A stretch of 64,000 nt of DNA from CAIWHR01 sp963779805 (GTDB lineage Bacteria; Pseudomonadota; Gammaproteobacteria; Burkholderiales; Casimicrobiaceae): assembly GCA_963779805.1 (NCBI GenBank), contig CAVZZN010000011.1:186001-250000 (forward strand), written 5' to 3'. The position numbers and the translations under genes were made by a program. The notes below the pieces were generated by a model, which made no database searches, was not told where the DNA came from, and saw nothing but the letters and a program-made list of their open reading frames with translations. Of this stretch, positions 43,135 through 53,092 are shown one piece after another. The first letter of the stretch is position 1. Each line of letters begins with the position of its first letter.

Positions 43135-44085
43135 TCACGGCACGTCGACCACCTCGCCGGGTGGCCCCTCCCGGTGGGGATGAAGCGGGTGCGGCGCTTG
43201 CAAGGGCTGACGACCGACGGGCACCGTGCGGGACAGGAATTCGAGGACGGCATTGCCGAAAACGTCGTTCCTGTCCCCCGCCACCATGTGGGCGGCATCC
43301 GGCACGCTGACGTACTCGCTGTGCGGACACAACGCGAGGAATTCGCGCGCACCTTCCTCGGTGAGCACGTCGGAGGATCCGCCGCGCACGAGCAGCGTCG
43401 GCAATTTCAAATGAGCAGCACAGGCCGCTAGCCGTGCCTCGCGTTTTGCCAGGTCTCGCCGGACAGGTATGAACCGGGGATCCCAGTGCCAGCGGAACTT
43501 GCCGTTCGGCGCGAGACGCACATTCTTTGCGAGGCCGTCGAGATTGCGCGGTCGCCGGCGGTGCGGCTGGTAATCGGCAATCGCTTGCGCAACATCGTCG
43601 AGCGAATCGAAACCCTCCGGCGATCGATGCATGAATGCCTGTATCTTGGCCACGCCGTCGGCTTCGATCCGGGGAGCGACATCGACCAGGATCAGCGCCG
43701 TTGCGTCGACGCGGTCTTCGCCTACGGCAACGAGACTGGTGCCACCGCCCATCGACGCGCCGACGAGCACAGGCCGTCGATCGCCCAAGGCGGCGATGAC
43801 GCACTGCAGGTCCTCGACCATGATGTCCTGGCCATACTGCCCATCCGGAGCCCAGCCGGAATCACCGTGTCCACGGGCATCGAATGCGACGGCGTGATAC
43901 CCGACTGCGCCGAGCCGCTCGGCCGCAGCCTTCCACGCGTGTCGCGTCTGCCCGCCACCATGCAGCAGCACGACAAGCGGACCGGTCGGGTCCCCCCAGG
44001 AGTCCGCGGCAATCCGCACGCCGGAGGCACCGGACCAGACGTGCGCGGGCTCCGGCGTACCGGGAAGTCTCTGTCCGGCGCTCAT
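43135..44085 (-). CDS. Alpha/beta-hydrolase fold protein
   Basis: 316 residues. The oxyanion segment VVLLHGGGQTRHAW near residue 38, the nucleophile elbow VGASMGGG with Ser111, and AFDARGHGDSGW at 67 are typical of the fold. The acid Asp is expected near RGGSSDVLTEEGA, and the His in VPDAAHMVAGD near 285. No signal peptide. It faces the amidohydrolase operon tail to tail (51 bp apart). Esterase, C-C hydrolase or haloperoxidase-like; nothing in the sequence fixes the substrate. Confidence 0.88.
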   Translation of the reverse strand: MSAGQRLPGTPEPAHVWSGASGVRIAADSWGDPTGPLVVLLHGGGQTRHAWKAAAERLGAVGYHAVAFDARGHGDSGWAPDGQYGQDIMVEDLQCVIAALGDRRPVLVGASMGGGTSLVAVGEDRVDATALILVDVAPRIEADGVAKIQAFMHRSPEGFDSLDDVAQAIADYQPHRRRPRNLDGLAKNVRLAPNGKFRWHWDPRFIPVRRDLAKREARLAACAAHLKLPTLLVRGGSSDVLTEEGAREFLALCPHSEYVSVPDAAHMVAGDRNDVFGNAVLEFLSRTVPVGRQPLQAPHPLHPHREGPPGEVVDVP

Positions 44086-44210
44086 GAATGTCGTCGTTCG
44101 AAGCGATTACGAACACAGGTGCTCGCGCAGTCCATGTGAAATCCCGTGAGCAGACCGTTGCGAATCAACCCAAGCGAGCGAGATCGCTCACCGCCGCACA
44201 GTGCCACATT

Positions 44211-45179
44211 CTATCGTGGATGATTCGTGGGAACCTCGCGAGGCCGATGCGAACGTCGGCCCGACGAACCAGGCGCGCTCGCCGAACGCTTGCATTCGCT
44301 CGCGACACCCTCGCGAATGATCTCGGCGAGGCGCAGCGTGGCGGGACCGGCATGCTCCCGATCGGCGAAGATGAGATAGAGCTGCGCGAACCGCTCGCCG
44401 CCTTCGCCCATCGCAAGCGGCTTCAGCGTGCCTGCCGCCAGCTCGTCCCGGACCTTGTCTTCCGGAAGCCACGCAAAACCGTAGCCCGACCGGGCGGCCT
44501 CGATCAGCGTAGCGATGTGACTCACCGTCCAGCGCTGTGTCACGTCCATCGTGGTCGGACTCGTGCGGTCGGGACTCGACTCCCGGAGGACGAGATGGCG
44601 ATGCTGCCGCAGATCACGCATGGACAGCTTTCGCCCGAGGCGGTGCAGCGGGTGTGCGGGCGCAGCCATCAGCACGAAGCGCACCTGCATCAGCGCGTCG
44701 CCCAGGAATCCCGGCGGAATGCTGCCGAAGATCGCGAGGTCCGCCTGGCCCGCGGACAACGCGTCGGTACGGTGACCGAGAACCGACTCGATCACCTCGA
44801 TGCGCGTGTGCGGGCTCTCGACGCCGAGCTTGTCCAGGCACTGCAGCAGCAGCCATGACGGAAAGATCATCTCGACCGCAAGCCCGAGCTGCGCTTCCCA
44901 GCCGGCCGAGAGACGCTTGGACGATTGTTCCAGCGCCGCGGCTTCGTCGAGCAGGTAACGCGCGCGGCGGTACAGCAGCTCGCCAGTCGGCGTCAGAACG
45001 GCCTTGCGGCCTTGAATCCTGAACGCGTCGACCCCCAGCAGCGATTCCAGCTGCTGCACGGCGTAGGTCACCGACGACTGGCTCTTGTGCAGCTTCTCGG
45101 CTGCCCTGGCGTAGCCCCCCGCCTCGACCACCGCCACGAGGGCGCTCCATTGCTCCAGCGTGATGCGCAGGGCGGTCAT
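44211..45179 (-). CDS. LysR-family transcriptional regulator
   Basis: 322 residues from ATG 45179 (MTALRITLEQWSALVAV). The winged helix has GGYARAAEKLHKSQSSVTYAVQQLES, a CysB/LysR-like helix, followed by LTPTGELLYRRAR. Effector domain to about residue 290, then a short Ser/Arg/Pro tail. It is divergent from pirin across 72 bp containing the palindrome at 45201-45216, and would be expected to control pirin and azoR as well as itself. Confidence 0.9.
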   Translation of the reverse strand: MTALRITLEQWSALVAVVEAGGYARAAEKLHKSQSSVTYAVQQLESLLGVDAFRIQGRKAVLTPTGELLYRRARYLLDEAAALEQSSKRLSAGWEAQLGLAVEMIFPSWLLLQCLDKLGVESPHTRIEVIESVLGHRTDALSAGQADLAIFGSIPPGFLGDALMQVRFVLMAAPAHPLHRLGRKLSMRDLRQHRHLVLRESSPDRTSPTTMDVTQRWTVSHIATLIEAARSGYGFAWLPEDKVRDELAAGTLKPLAMGEGGERFAQLYLIFADREHAGPATLRLAEIIREGVASECKRSASAPGSSGRRSHRPREVPTNHPR

Positions 45180-45200
45180 ATCGATTCTATCGATTGATCT

Positions 45201-45216
45201 GGTCGAAATTTTGACC
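45201..45216. promoter_or_regulatory. Candidate LysR operator (16-bp inverted repeat)
   Basis: GGTCGAAATTTTGACC reads GGTC-N-AAATTT-N-GACC on both strands, with a single mismatched pair. It lies in the centre of the 72-bp region between the LysR gene and pirin. A pair of ATCGAT boxes 3 bp apart (45180-45194) lies directly beside it, at the LysR start. Both are in the right place for autoregulation plus divergent activation. Confidence 0.5.
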
Positions 45217-45251
45217 TTTTTTATCGCCTTGTTCAATGCCACATTGGACCC

Positions 45252-46132
45252 ATGAAAAACATCGTTGCTATCCATCGCCGCGGCGAAGGGCACTGGGTCG
45301 GAGACGGCTTCCCGGTGCACACCGTGTTCCATTACCAGGAGCACCCGGAACTCACGCCCTTCATTCTCCTGGACCATGCGGGGCCCGCCGACTTCGAGCC
45401 GGCGGACAAGCAGCGCGGGGTGGGCTGGCACCCGCATCGCGGCTTCGAGACCGTCACCGTCGTCTACGCCGGAGAAGTCGAGCACGAGGACACCGCCGGC
45501 CACGGCGGGCGCATCGTCGCGGGCGACGTGCAGTGGATGACCGCCGGCGCGGGTCTGCTCCACAAGGAGCTGCACAGTGCCGAATTCACGCGGCGCGGCG
45601 GGCGGTTCGAGGTGCTGCAGCTCTGGGTGAACCTGCCGGCGAAGTCGAAGCTGACGCGGCCGCGCTACCAGGGCCTGTCGGCTGAGGACATTCCCGTTGT
45701 CGGCCTGGCCGACGACGCCGGCTCGGTGCGGGTGATTGCAGGCGACTTCGCCGGCACGAAAGGGCCCGCGCGCACGTTCACGCCCATCAACCTGCTGGAT
45801 GTCCGGCTGCGTGCGGGCAAGCGCTGTTCGCCTCGACCTGACCGATGGCTACACGGCCGCGCTGTACGTGCTCAGCGGCAAGGTGCGCCTGAACGGGGAC
45901 GAACTTGCCGCGGCGACCGAGCTGGTGGTGCTCGACCGTGCGGGCGACGAGATCACGATCGAGGGTGTCTCGGACGTCACGCTGCTGGTGATGAACGGCG
46001 CGCCCATCGAGGAACCGGTCGTGGGCTACGGTCCGTTCGTGATGAACACGGTCGCATGAGATCCAGCAGGCGTTCAAGGATTTCAACGCCGGACGGCTGG
46101 GCAGGATTCCCGATTCGATCGAAGAGGCTTGA
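45252..46132 (+). CDS. Pirin-family protein (two frame breaks)
   Basis: About 292 residues. The N-terminal cupin has the pirin signature: HPHRGFETVTVVYAGEVEHED with the metal-ligand His pair, later TAGAGLLHKELHS with His and Glu ligands. The frame breaks near 45826 and again at 46057. There an apparent TGA is followed by a shifted frame reading EIQQAFKDFNAGRLG and ending at TGA 46130-46132, the normal pirin tail. Bacterial pirins bind Fe, and some oxidise quercetin. The stop is 1 bp before the azoR start. Confidence 0.88.
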
Positions 46133-46133
46133 A

Positions 46134-46756
46134 ATGCAAACGCTGCTGCAGATTCGTTCCAGCATCTTTTCCGACGGCGGCCAGTCGAGCCGCCTCGCCG
46201 AGCGGTTCGTGGCCGCCTGGCACGCTGCGAAACCGGGCGGCAAGGTCATCGTGCGCGATCTCGCGCTCGAGCCCGTGCCGCATCTCGATGCAGCGCGCTT
46301 CGGCGCGTTCGTCGCCAAGCGCGACGAGCGCACGCCGGAGCAGCAGGCGATGGTCGCCTATTCCGATGCGCTGATCGACGAGCTCGCGCGTGCCGATGTC
46401 GTGGTGCTCGCGGTCCCGATGTACAACTTCGGCATACCGTCCACGCTCAAGGCGTACTTCGACCACATCGCACGCGCGGGTGAGACGTTCCGCTATACCG
46501 AGGAAGGCCCGGCAGGTCTGCTCACGGGCAAGAAGGTCTACGTTTTCGCGGCGCGTGGCGGCCTGTATGCCGGCACACCGCGCGACAGCCAAACCGCCGT
46601 ACCTGACGAGCTTCCTCGCTTTCCTGGGCATGAGCGACATTCAGTTCGTCTATGCAGAAGGCCTGGCGGTGAGCGACTCCAGCAAGGAGCGCGCGCATCG
46701 CCGAGGCACAGGCGGAGATCGACGGCCTGGTCGCGCCGGAACTCGCGGCGGTTTGA
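46134..46756 (+). CDS. azoR: FMN-dependent NADH-azoreductase-like flavodoxin-fold protein (two frame breaks)
   Basis: About 207 residues from ATG 46134. LLQIRSSIFSDGGQSSRLAERF is the FMN phosphate-binding start, VVVLAVPMYNFGIPSTLKAYFDHI the family core that contacts FMN and the dimer partner, and TGKKVYVFAARGG the third strand. The frame breaks near 46590 and 46690; the tail IAEAQAEIDGLVAPELAAV completes the protein. Reduces quinones, azo compounds or nitro groups with NAD(P)H. Forms an operon with pirin, a pairing often seen under LysR control in quinone stress. Confidence 0.88.
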
Positions 46757-46935
46757 TGGGTTGGGTCGCCCGACACGCGCCAGGCCGGTTTGGACCCACT
46801 CGCGCGGCGCATGCGCGCAACCGCAGGGGCATGAGATATGATCGGCAGGAAGGCTGAGGCCACTTCCGTGACCGCCAGCACACTTGCGGGGCAATACCAG
46901 CCGCCCGCACGGCCTTGAAATGAAAGATCGAAGAC

Positions 46936-47313
46936 ATGCCTAGTAAAGAACCGGGTTTCGCGGAACGCCTGCAGACGGCGGCCAAGGCGAAGCAAGCCCA
47001 GCTGGAAAAGATTCGCGCAACGGCGCGTGCCAATCCCGCCCAGTCCGCCGAGCGGCAGGCGGCACGGGTGGAAACGGCGGAAGCGCGCAAGATCCGCACG
47101 GCCGAACGCAAGAACTCGGACCGGGTCGCCGCCGAACAGAGACAGGCGCAGCGCGCGGCCGAGAAAGAGAAGCAAGCACAAGCCGTCGCGGAAGAAAAGG
47201 CGCGCAAGGACGCCGAGCGCGTCGCCAAAGCGGAGGCCGAGGCAGCGCTCAAGAGGGATCAGAAGGCCGCGCGCGACTCCAAGTACGCCGCGCGCAAGGC
47301 GCGGCAGAAGTAA
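46936..47313 (+). CDS. Small Lys/Arg/Ala/Glu-rich coiled-coil protein (DUF6481-like)
   Basis: 125 residues, nearly all charged or Ala, predicted to be one long helix; no hydrophobic segment. GFAERLQTAAKAKQAQLEKIRATA at the start and repeated ER-x-A-R / AAEKEKQAQ patterns match the small proteobacterial DUF6481 family as I remember it. ATG 46936 follows GAAAGATCG, a weak ribosome site. It has a 179-bp upstream gap. Function unknown; similar proteins are thought to bind nucleic acid or ribosomes because of charge, but this is only inference. Confidence 0.8.
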   Translation: MPSKEPGFAERLQTAAKAKQAQLEKIRATARANPAQSAERQAARVETAEARKIRTAERKNSDRVAAEQRQAQRAAEKEKQAQAVAEEKARKDAERVAKAEAEAALKRDQKAARDSKYAARKARQK

Positions 47314-47335
47314 GCAACGTCGAACTGCTCGGCCG

Positions 47336-47989
47336 TCAGGCGGCGTCGCTGACCAGGCCCTTTCTCAGCGCATACCGCACGAGGCTGGCGAGATCGTCCA
47401 GCCCGAGCCGGTCCATCAACTGCGCACGATGCGTCTCGACCGTCTTGACGCTCAACTGCAGCTCGTGCGCGATCTGCTTGGTGCGCCGGCCCTCGGCCAG
47501 CAGCTGCAGGATCTCGCGCTGCCGCGCAGTCAGGCGGTCGTATGCGGAGTCGAGCCCGTCCGTGCGACGCAGGTAGCTGTCGATCACCTGCCGCGAGACC
47601 GGGGGGCTCATGTAGCTCTCGCCCTTCGCCGCAGCGCGAACGGCGAGCTCGAGCTCGTCGCCCGTGCCGTTCTTGAGCAGATACCCGCAGGCGCCCGCGC
47701 GCAACGCGCGCAGCACGTGCTCCTCGGTGGAATGCATCGACAGCATCACGACGCGGCTCGCGGCACTCGCCTCGAGAAGCTGCGCGGTGGCTTCCAGGCC
47801 GTTCAGCTCCGGCATCGAGATGTCCATCAGCACCACGTCGGGATGGAGCTTGGCCGCGATCGCGACGGCCTCGCGTCCGTTGCCCGCCTCGGCGATCACG
47901 TCGATGTCGGCCGCGGATCTCAGCAACGCCCGAAGGCCGGACCGGACGAGCGCGTGATCGTCCACGATCATCACCCTGATGGGATTCAT
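47336..47989 (-). CDS. NarL/FixJ-type response regulator
   Basis: 217 residues. The receiver domain has acidic pocket VDDH (Asp10, Asp11), phospho-acceptor Asp56 in VVLMDISMP, and Lys in YLLKNGTGDE near 106. The C-terminal LuxR-type helix-turn-helix is LTARQREILQLLAEGRRTKQIAHELQLSVKTVETHR. Its start overlaps the stop of the sensor kinase (ATGA), so the pair are co-translated. Confidence 0.96.
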   Translation of the reverse strand: MNPIRVMIVDDHALVRSGLRALLRSAADIDVIAEAGNGREAVAIAAKLHPDVVLMDISMPELNGLEATAQLLEASAASRVVMLSMHSTEEHVLRALRAGACGYLLKNGTGDELELAVRAAAKGESYMSPPVSRQVIDSYLRRTDGLDSAYDRLTARQREILQLLAEGRRTKQIAHELQLSVKTVETHRAQLMDRLGLDDLASLVRYALRKGLVSDAA

Positions 47990-49803
47990 GTTGTCACTGC
48001 CTTCATCGTCTGCGACGAGGTCCGCTGCGGCGTCGGCTCGAGCGGAAAGCTGCAGCGAATCGTGCAGCCCTTGCCCGGGCTCGCGATGAGCTCGGATCGC
48101 CCGCCGACGAGGTGCGTGCGCTCCTGCATGTCCAGCAGCCCCATGCTGCCGCGCGCCGTCGCGCTGCGGGCCACATCGCCGGGGACGAAGCCCACGCCGT
48201 CGTCGCGCACGGCGAGCTCCAGCTCCCGATGCAGGTGCAGGGCGACTTCGATGCGCCGTGCGCCGGCGTGCTTCACGGCGTTGTTGAGCGCCTCCTGCGC
48301 CACGCGGAACGCCGCAATCTCGATGTCCGCGGCGAAGCGCGCGGCTCCCACCTCCTGCACGAACAGAATGGATGCGGTCGCGGTCCGCTGCACGCGATCG
48401 ATGTGCCAGCGCAAGGCCGCGACGAGCCCGAGCTCGTCGAGCTGCGAAGGGCGCAGCCCGAGGGAGAGGTCGCGCACCTTCGCGAGCGCCGCATCGACCG
48501 CCTGCTGGCAGTAGGCGATGTCCTGCCCCGCCGGACCGGAGGGCAGCGAGGTCGCCACGGAGCTCAGCAGCAGCCGGATGCCCGTGAGCTCCTGCCCGAC
48601 GTCGTCGTGCAGCTCGCGCGCGAGCACGCGTCGCTCGCCCTCCTGGATTTCGATCAGCCGCGACGACATCCAGCGCATGCGCTCGTGGGCGCGACGCTGA
48701 CGCTGGAATGCGACCCCGATGGCGATCGCAAGCATCACGATCAGCGCGATGCGCATGGCCGCGCCGACGACGTAATAGCGGGCGCGCTGCTCGAATCCGG
48801 CGAGCACCTCGTCGCATGCCGTCCCGACGACGATGACGAGGGGCAGGCCCTTCACCGTGCGGTAGCTCAGCAGACGCGTGACGCCGTCGAGCCGGCCTGC
48901 CCCGGTGAACGATCCCGCGGGCGCTTCGCGCAGTCGAGCCAACAGCAGCGATTCCCGCAGATCCTGCCCGATGCGAAAGCCGCTGTTGCTCGGACTCGCG
49001 CGCACGATCCCATCATCGGTACCCACCAGGGCGACGACGCCGTGGCGGCCGACGTCGACCTGGTCGTAAATGTTCTGGAAGTACCGGGGCGGGATCCCCA
49101 CCATCGCAACGCCGGCGAAGGGCTCGCCCGGCTCGTTCAGCGCGCGGCTGATGAACAGCGACGGCAGCCCGGTGAGGCGGCCGACCAAGGGTTTGGTGAC
49201 CACCATGCCTCGGCCGGGGTCGCGCCGCAGCTCGGCGAAGTACTCGCGGTCGGCAACGTTGCCGCGGCCGCCGCGCAGGCTGTTGACGATGTCGCCGTTC
49301 GCGTTCGCGATCCCGGCGGTGTTGAACAAGGTGGGATCGAAGGAAGCGCTGACGATGAGCTGCGCGATGTCGACGCCCGGCCCCTGCGCGCGATAGCTTC
49401 GGCGTAGCGCGAGCAGCATCTGATCGGCACCGTCGACGGTGCGCAGCGCGTGCTCCTCGAGGGTCAGGGCGAGGTTGTTGTTGTGGCTGATGGCCTCCTT
49501 GAGCGCTTGCTCCCGCTCGAAGCCGATGCGCTGGAGCGTGAACACGCAGACGGCCACGACGAGCGTCGACGCGACAGCCGCAATCACCAGGCTGACGCGG
49601 GCCGATCCCGCGGCAGCGCTCGCCGCCTTCCCCGCGTGGCGAAACAAACGCCGGCGAACCCGGCGAAGCTCGCTCGTCACCGTCGACGCGAGCGCTTCGG
49701 CGGGGCCGATTCTCGTCCCGCTGAAGCGGCGCGACGGCGCCGCCGGCAGGCCGCCGAGGGGCAGAACTGCGTCAGTTTCTGGCCCAATTCGTCTCGGTTG
49801 CAT
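47986..49803 (-). CDS. NarX-type sensor histidine kinase (HisKA_3), membrane-bound
   Basis: About 605 residues if started at ATG 49803; a downstream GTG at 49683 is also possible. A first membrane segment SLVIAAVASTLVVAVCVFTL near residue 70 and a second ALIVMLAIAIGVAF near 350 enclose a ~260-residue periplasmic sensor with a PDC/dCache-like order (DPTLFN...NANGDIV...DREYF...GKPLV-type GRLTGLPSLFISR). The HisKA_3 box is ARELHDDVGQELTGIRLLL with the phospho-His, and the ATPase has DDGVGFVPGD and GSMGLLDMQERTHLVGG. The ligand is not apparent. Its stop overlaps the response-regulator start. Confidence 0.9.
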   Translation of the reverse strand: MQPRRIGPETDAVLPLGGLPAAPSRRFSGTRIGPAEALASTVTSELRRVRRRLFRHAGKAASAAAGSARVSLVIAAVASTLVVAVCVFTLQRIGFEREQALKEAISHNNNLALTLEEHALRTVDGADQMLLALRRSYRAQGPGVDIAQLIVSASFDPTLFNTAGIANANGDIVNSLRGGRGNVADREYFAELRRDPGRGMVVTKPLVGRLTGLPSLFISRALNEPGEPFAGVAMVGIPPRYFQNIYDQVDVGRHGVVALVGTDDGIVRASPSNSGFRIGQDLRESLLLARLREAPAGSFTGAGRLDGVTRLLSYRTVKGLPLVIVVGTACDEVLAGFEQRARYYVVGAAMRIALIVMLAIAIGVAFQRQRRAHERMRWMSSRLIEIQEGERRVLARELHDDVGQELTGIRLLLSSVATSLPSGPAGQDIAYCQQAVDAALAKVRDLSLGLRPSQLDELGLVAALRWHIDRVQRTATASILFVQEVGAARFAADIEIAAFRVAQEALNNAVKHAGARRIEVALHLHRELELAVRDDGVGFVPGDVARSATARGSMGLLDMQERTHLVGGRSELIASPGKGCTIRCSFPLEPTPQRTSSQTMKAVTT

Positions 49804-50500
49804 GCCCGGGATGGGGTTCCCGGCCCGTCGCGCGGGCCAGGGTTGCGGTTCCTGTGATGAACACAACGACATGAGCAAGAACCGAACCTGCGCGGCGCCC
49901 CACGGTTGCCGGCCTCGGGGATTTCGAAGCGCGGGCTCAGGCAAACCCCGATGGTGGGCCGAAGGCCGAGAGGTCATGCTCGGGCTTGCTCCTCGAACCG
50001 CCGCCGGCAGCTCGCGTTTCCTCGATGTCGTTCGTCTCACACCCCACCTGGCCGCACCGCGCAACGACGGCGCACGCTGCAACCGCCGACGAGCATCTTC
50101 CCGTCGCGGGCCGCTGCTGGCCCGCTGCGGGCATGGCCCTGGTGACGGTCCTGCTCATGGCGGCGCCATGCGAATGCGCTGCCCGCGGCGCACGTGCGCA
50201 AATGCAGGTGAGCGCCGTGGTGCAGCCGGTACCGTGCAGGGCGCGGCTCGCGTGCCGGCCTGCGTGACGCCGAACACCAAGGTGGAGCGGGTGCAGGTAC
50301 GCGATCCGCAGCCCGCAGCTCGCACGGTCTCCGCAACGACGGACCGCGCCGCGAGCCGCGACGTGCGCTATCTCGTGCAGGAGTATTAGGCTGCAACCCG
50401 CGCAATCCGACCCACCACGAAGACGACTTCCTCTACGATATCGGCACCGGCGGGCTGGATGCGGGCGTCGGGATGCAGCTTCTAGCGATCGGAGGCACGA
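49804..50500. other. 697-bp region between kinase and sulfatase, at most one small gene
   Basis: This stretch separates the minus-strand two-component pair from the plus-strand sulfatase. Apart from the possible short exported protein at 50133-50389, I see no recognisable gene in any frame. The portion 50390-50500 leads into the sulfatase start (GGAGGCACGAATG) and has no clear hairpin or terminator. Confidence 0.5.
50133..50389 (+). CDS. Possible small exported protein (frame break needed)
   Basis: A frame from ATG 50133 starts MALVTVLLMAAPCECAARGARAQ, which looks like a signal peptide with cleavage at ARAQ. It continues MQVSAVVQPV and then loses pattern. A one-base shift near 50240 joins it to VTPNTKVERVQVRDPQPA and the end LVQEY at TAG 50387-50389. 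Total would be about 85 residues, mature part about 62. Codon use fits the neighbours. Not recognised as any family, and the join is speculative. Confidence 0.3.
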
Positions 50501-52286
50501 ATGAGCGCAGCGGACGACGGCAGCGGCGGCTTCACGCGCCGCGAGTTCATGGCACGGCTCGCGACCGGCGTCGCGGGGTCGACGTTGCTCGCCACCGGCA
50601 TCGGAACATCCAATCCAGCGCGGGCCGAGCGCCGGTCGGCGCCGGCCCGAAAGTCCACCGCGCGCTACAACATCGTGTTCGTGTTCACCGATCAGGAGCG
50701 CTACTTCCGCCGCTGGCCCGCAAGGCTGCGCCTCCCGGGACACGCGCGCCTGCAGCGCACCGGCGTGACGTTCCAGCATCACTACTGTCCGGCGGTGATG
50801 TGCACGTCGTCGCGCGCCGTGCTGATGACAGGCCTCCAGACCGCCGACAACGGCATGTTCGAGAACGTCGACGCACCGTGGGTCAAGCCGCTTTCTCCGG
50901 CCATCCCGACCGTGGGTCACATGCTCCGCAAGGCCGGTTACTACACGGCATACAAGGGCAAGTGGCATCTCAACAAGGATTTCGAGAGCACCGATCCCGA
51001 TCGCCTGTTCACCACGGAGATGGACGCGCACGGGTTCTCCGACTACGCGTGGCCCGGCGACGTCCTCGCCCACGCGCAAGGAGGCTACAAGTACGACCAC
51101 ATGATCGCCGGCAGTGCGGTGTCGTGGCTGCGCAACAAGGGGCGGCCGCTCGCCGACGAGGGCAAGCCGTGGTCGCTCTTCGTGAGCCTGGTGAACCCGC
51201 ACGACATCATGTACCTGAACACCGATGCGCCTGGCGAGAGCGTGCAGGACACCGGGCGACTGATGATGCACGCGACACGCGTGCCCGATCACCCGGACTA
51301 CACGGCCACGTGGGATCTCCCGCTGCCGAAGAGCCTCTCCCAGCCGTTCGACGAGCCGGGGCGGCCGCAGGCGCATGGCGAATACGACAAGGCGTGGGCG
51401 TACACGCTCGGCCGGATTCCCCTGGAGCAGGCGCGCTGGCGGCGCTTCAACGACTACTACATCAACTGCATTCGTGCCGTCGATGCGCAATTGCTGGCGA
51501 TCCTCGCCGAGCTCGACGCGCTTGGGCTCTCCCGGAACACGATCGTCGTGTTCACCTCCGACCACGGCGAGATGGGCGGCGCCCACGGCCTTCGCGGGAA
51601 GGGTGCGTTCGCGTACGAGCAGAGCCTGCACCTGCCCTTCTACGTGGTGCATCCGGACGTGCGAGGAGGCGAGGACTGCCGGGCGCTGACGAGTCACGTC
51701 GATGTCGTGCCCACCTTGCTCGGGCTGGCCGGCATGGATCGCGCGCGGATCGGCGACGCCGCGGGCCGCGACCTGCCCGGACGCGACATCGCCAGCGTCC
51801 TCGGCAATCCCCGCGCGGCAGGCGTGAACTCCCTGCGCGAAGCGGTGCTGTTCACGTACAGCGGAATCGCGCAGAACGACAGCGAGCTCATGCACGTGAT
51901 GGCCGAGGCGACGCTGGCAGCGAAAGGATCCGAAGACCCTGTTGAAGGAGACCGGGTTCAGGCCGGACCTGCGCAAGCGCGGGAGCCTGCGCACGGCATT
52001 CGACGGCCGCTACAAGTACACGCGCTACTTCTCGCCGATACAGCGCAATCGGCCGACTACGCTCGACGAGATCTATCGCTGGAACGACGTCGAGCTCTTC
52101 GACCTCGAGCGCGATCCGGACGAGATGAAGAACCTGGGCGCGAGGGCGGGCATGAACGACGCGCTGGTCTTGGCGATGAACGACAAGCTGAATGCCGCGA
52201 TCGACACCGAGATCGGGAAGGACGACGGACGCGAGATGCCGGACGTCGCGGGACTCAGCTGGGCGATCGACCGCGTCGACCTGTAG
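50501..52286 (+). CDS. Tat-exported sulfatase (one frame break)
   Basis: About 595 residues. The N-terminus has a twin-arginine motif FTRREFMARLATG followed by a hydrophobic stretch. The sulfatase fold starts at YNIVFVFTDQERYF, with TDQ metal ligands, and YCPAVMCTSSRAVLMTGL holds Cys101 in C-T-S-S-R, the formylglycine site. The usual motif is C-x-P-S-R, so Pro is replaced by Ser. YKGKWHLNK (Lys/His), FTSDHGEMGG (Asp/His) and KGAFAYEQSLHLPF (Lys-x-x-x-Tyr-E) complete the active site. The frame breaks near 51930, after which RKRGSLRTAFDGRYKY and FDLERDPDEMKN give the C-terminal domain ending at 52286. Confidence 0.9.
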
Positions 52287-52327
52287 GGCGGCGCCCGGCG
52301 CCTCCGTGCGTGCGTCCCCGCCCGTCG

Positions 52328-53041
52328 CTACGCGCGGTACGTCACCGTGAGGTCGCCGACGCCGTCGACGTGGCCTTCGAGCTTGTCGCCGGGCTTGATC
52401 GGCCCTACGCCGGCAGGCGTGCCCGAGAAGATGAGGTCGCCGGGCTGCAGCGTGATCAGCGTGGAGAGGTAATTGATCTGCTCGGGCACGCTCCAGATCT
52501 GCATCGCGAGGTCGCCCTGCTGCTTCACCTGCCCGTTCACCTTGAGCCAGATCGCGCCCTTGGCGGGATGCCCCACGGCGCTCACCGGCTTGAACGCCGA
52601 GATGGGCGCGGATTCGTCGAAGCTCTTGCCCATCTCCCAGGGACGGCCCATCTTCTTCGCCTCGCCCTGGATGTCCCGGCGGGTCATGTCGAGACCCACG
52701 GCGTAGCCCCAGACGTGCTCGAGCGCCTTGTCCACCGGGATGTTCCGGCCGCCCTTGGCGATCGCCACCACCATCTCGATCTCGTGGTGGACGTCCTTCG
52801 TGCCGACGGGGTAGGCGATGGTCGAGCCGCTCGGCACGACGGAGTTGGCCGCCTTCATGAAGAAGAACGGCGGCTCGCGGTCGGGGTCGTGGCCCATCTC
52901 GCGCGCATGGTCGGCGTAGTTGCGGCCCACGCAGTAGATGCGGCCGACGGGGAAGCGTGCGTCGCTGCCCTCCACGGCGACCGAAGGCAGCGGTCCGATG
53001 TCGATCACGTACTTGGCGTTGCGAAGATCGTCTTTTCCCAT
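52328..53041 (-). CDS. Fumarylacetoacetate hydrolase (FAH)-family protein
   Basis: 237 residues. YCVGRNYADHAREMG near residue 36, HHEIEMVVAIAKGG near 85 with the metal-binding E-x-E, GYAVGLDMTRRDIQ, SFDESAPISAF and LITLQPGDLIFSGTPAGVGPIKPGD near the C-terminus are the standard FAH/fumarylpyruvate hydrolase blocks. Mg-dependent hydrolase or decarboxylase of acylpyruvates (or hydroxy acids). It is the last gene of the minus-strand TctCBA operon, 51 bp after the LVIVD protein, and converges on the sulfatase gene. Confidence 0.93.
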   Translation of the reverse strand: MGKDDLRNAKYVIDIGPLPSVAVEGSDARFPVGRIYCVGRNYADHAREMGHDPDREPPFFFMKAANSVVPSGSTIAYPVGTKDVHHEIEMVVAIAKGGRNIPVDKALEHVWGYAVGLDMTRRDIQGEAKKMGRPWEMGKSFDESAPISAFKPVSAVGHPAKGAIWLKVNGQVKQQGDLAMQIWSVPEQINYLSTLITLQPGDLIFSGTPAGVGPIKPGDKLEGHVDGVGDLTVTYRA

Positions 53042-53092
53042 GGTCCTTCTCTTGAGTGAAAACCAGCCCGACAGTTTACAAGGTCGGGCACG

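Noticed and set aside
46057..46059. In-frame TGA near the end of pirin as another selenocysteine codon
   Set aside because: Continuing in the same frame gives no pirin-like sequence, whereas a one-base shift gives the normal pirin tail. No SECIS-type hairpin or redox motif is present.
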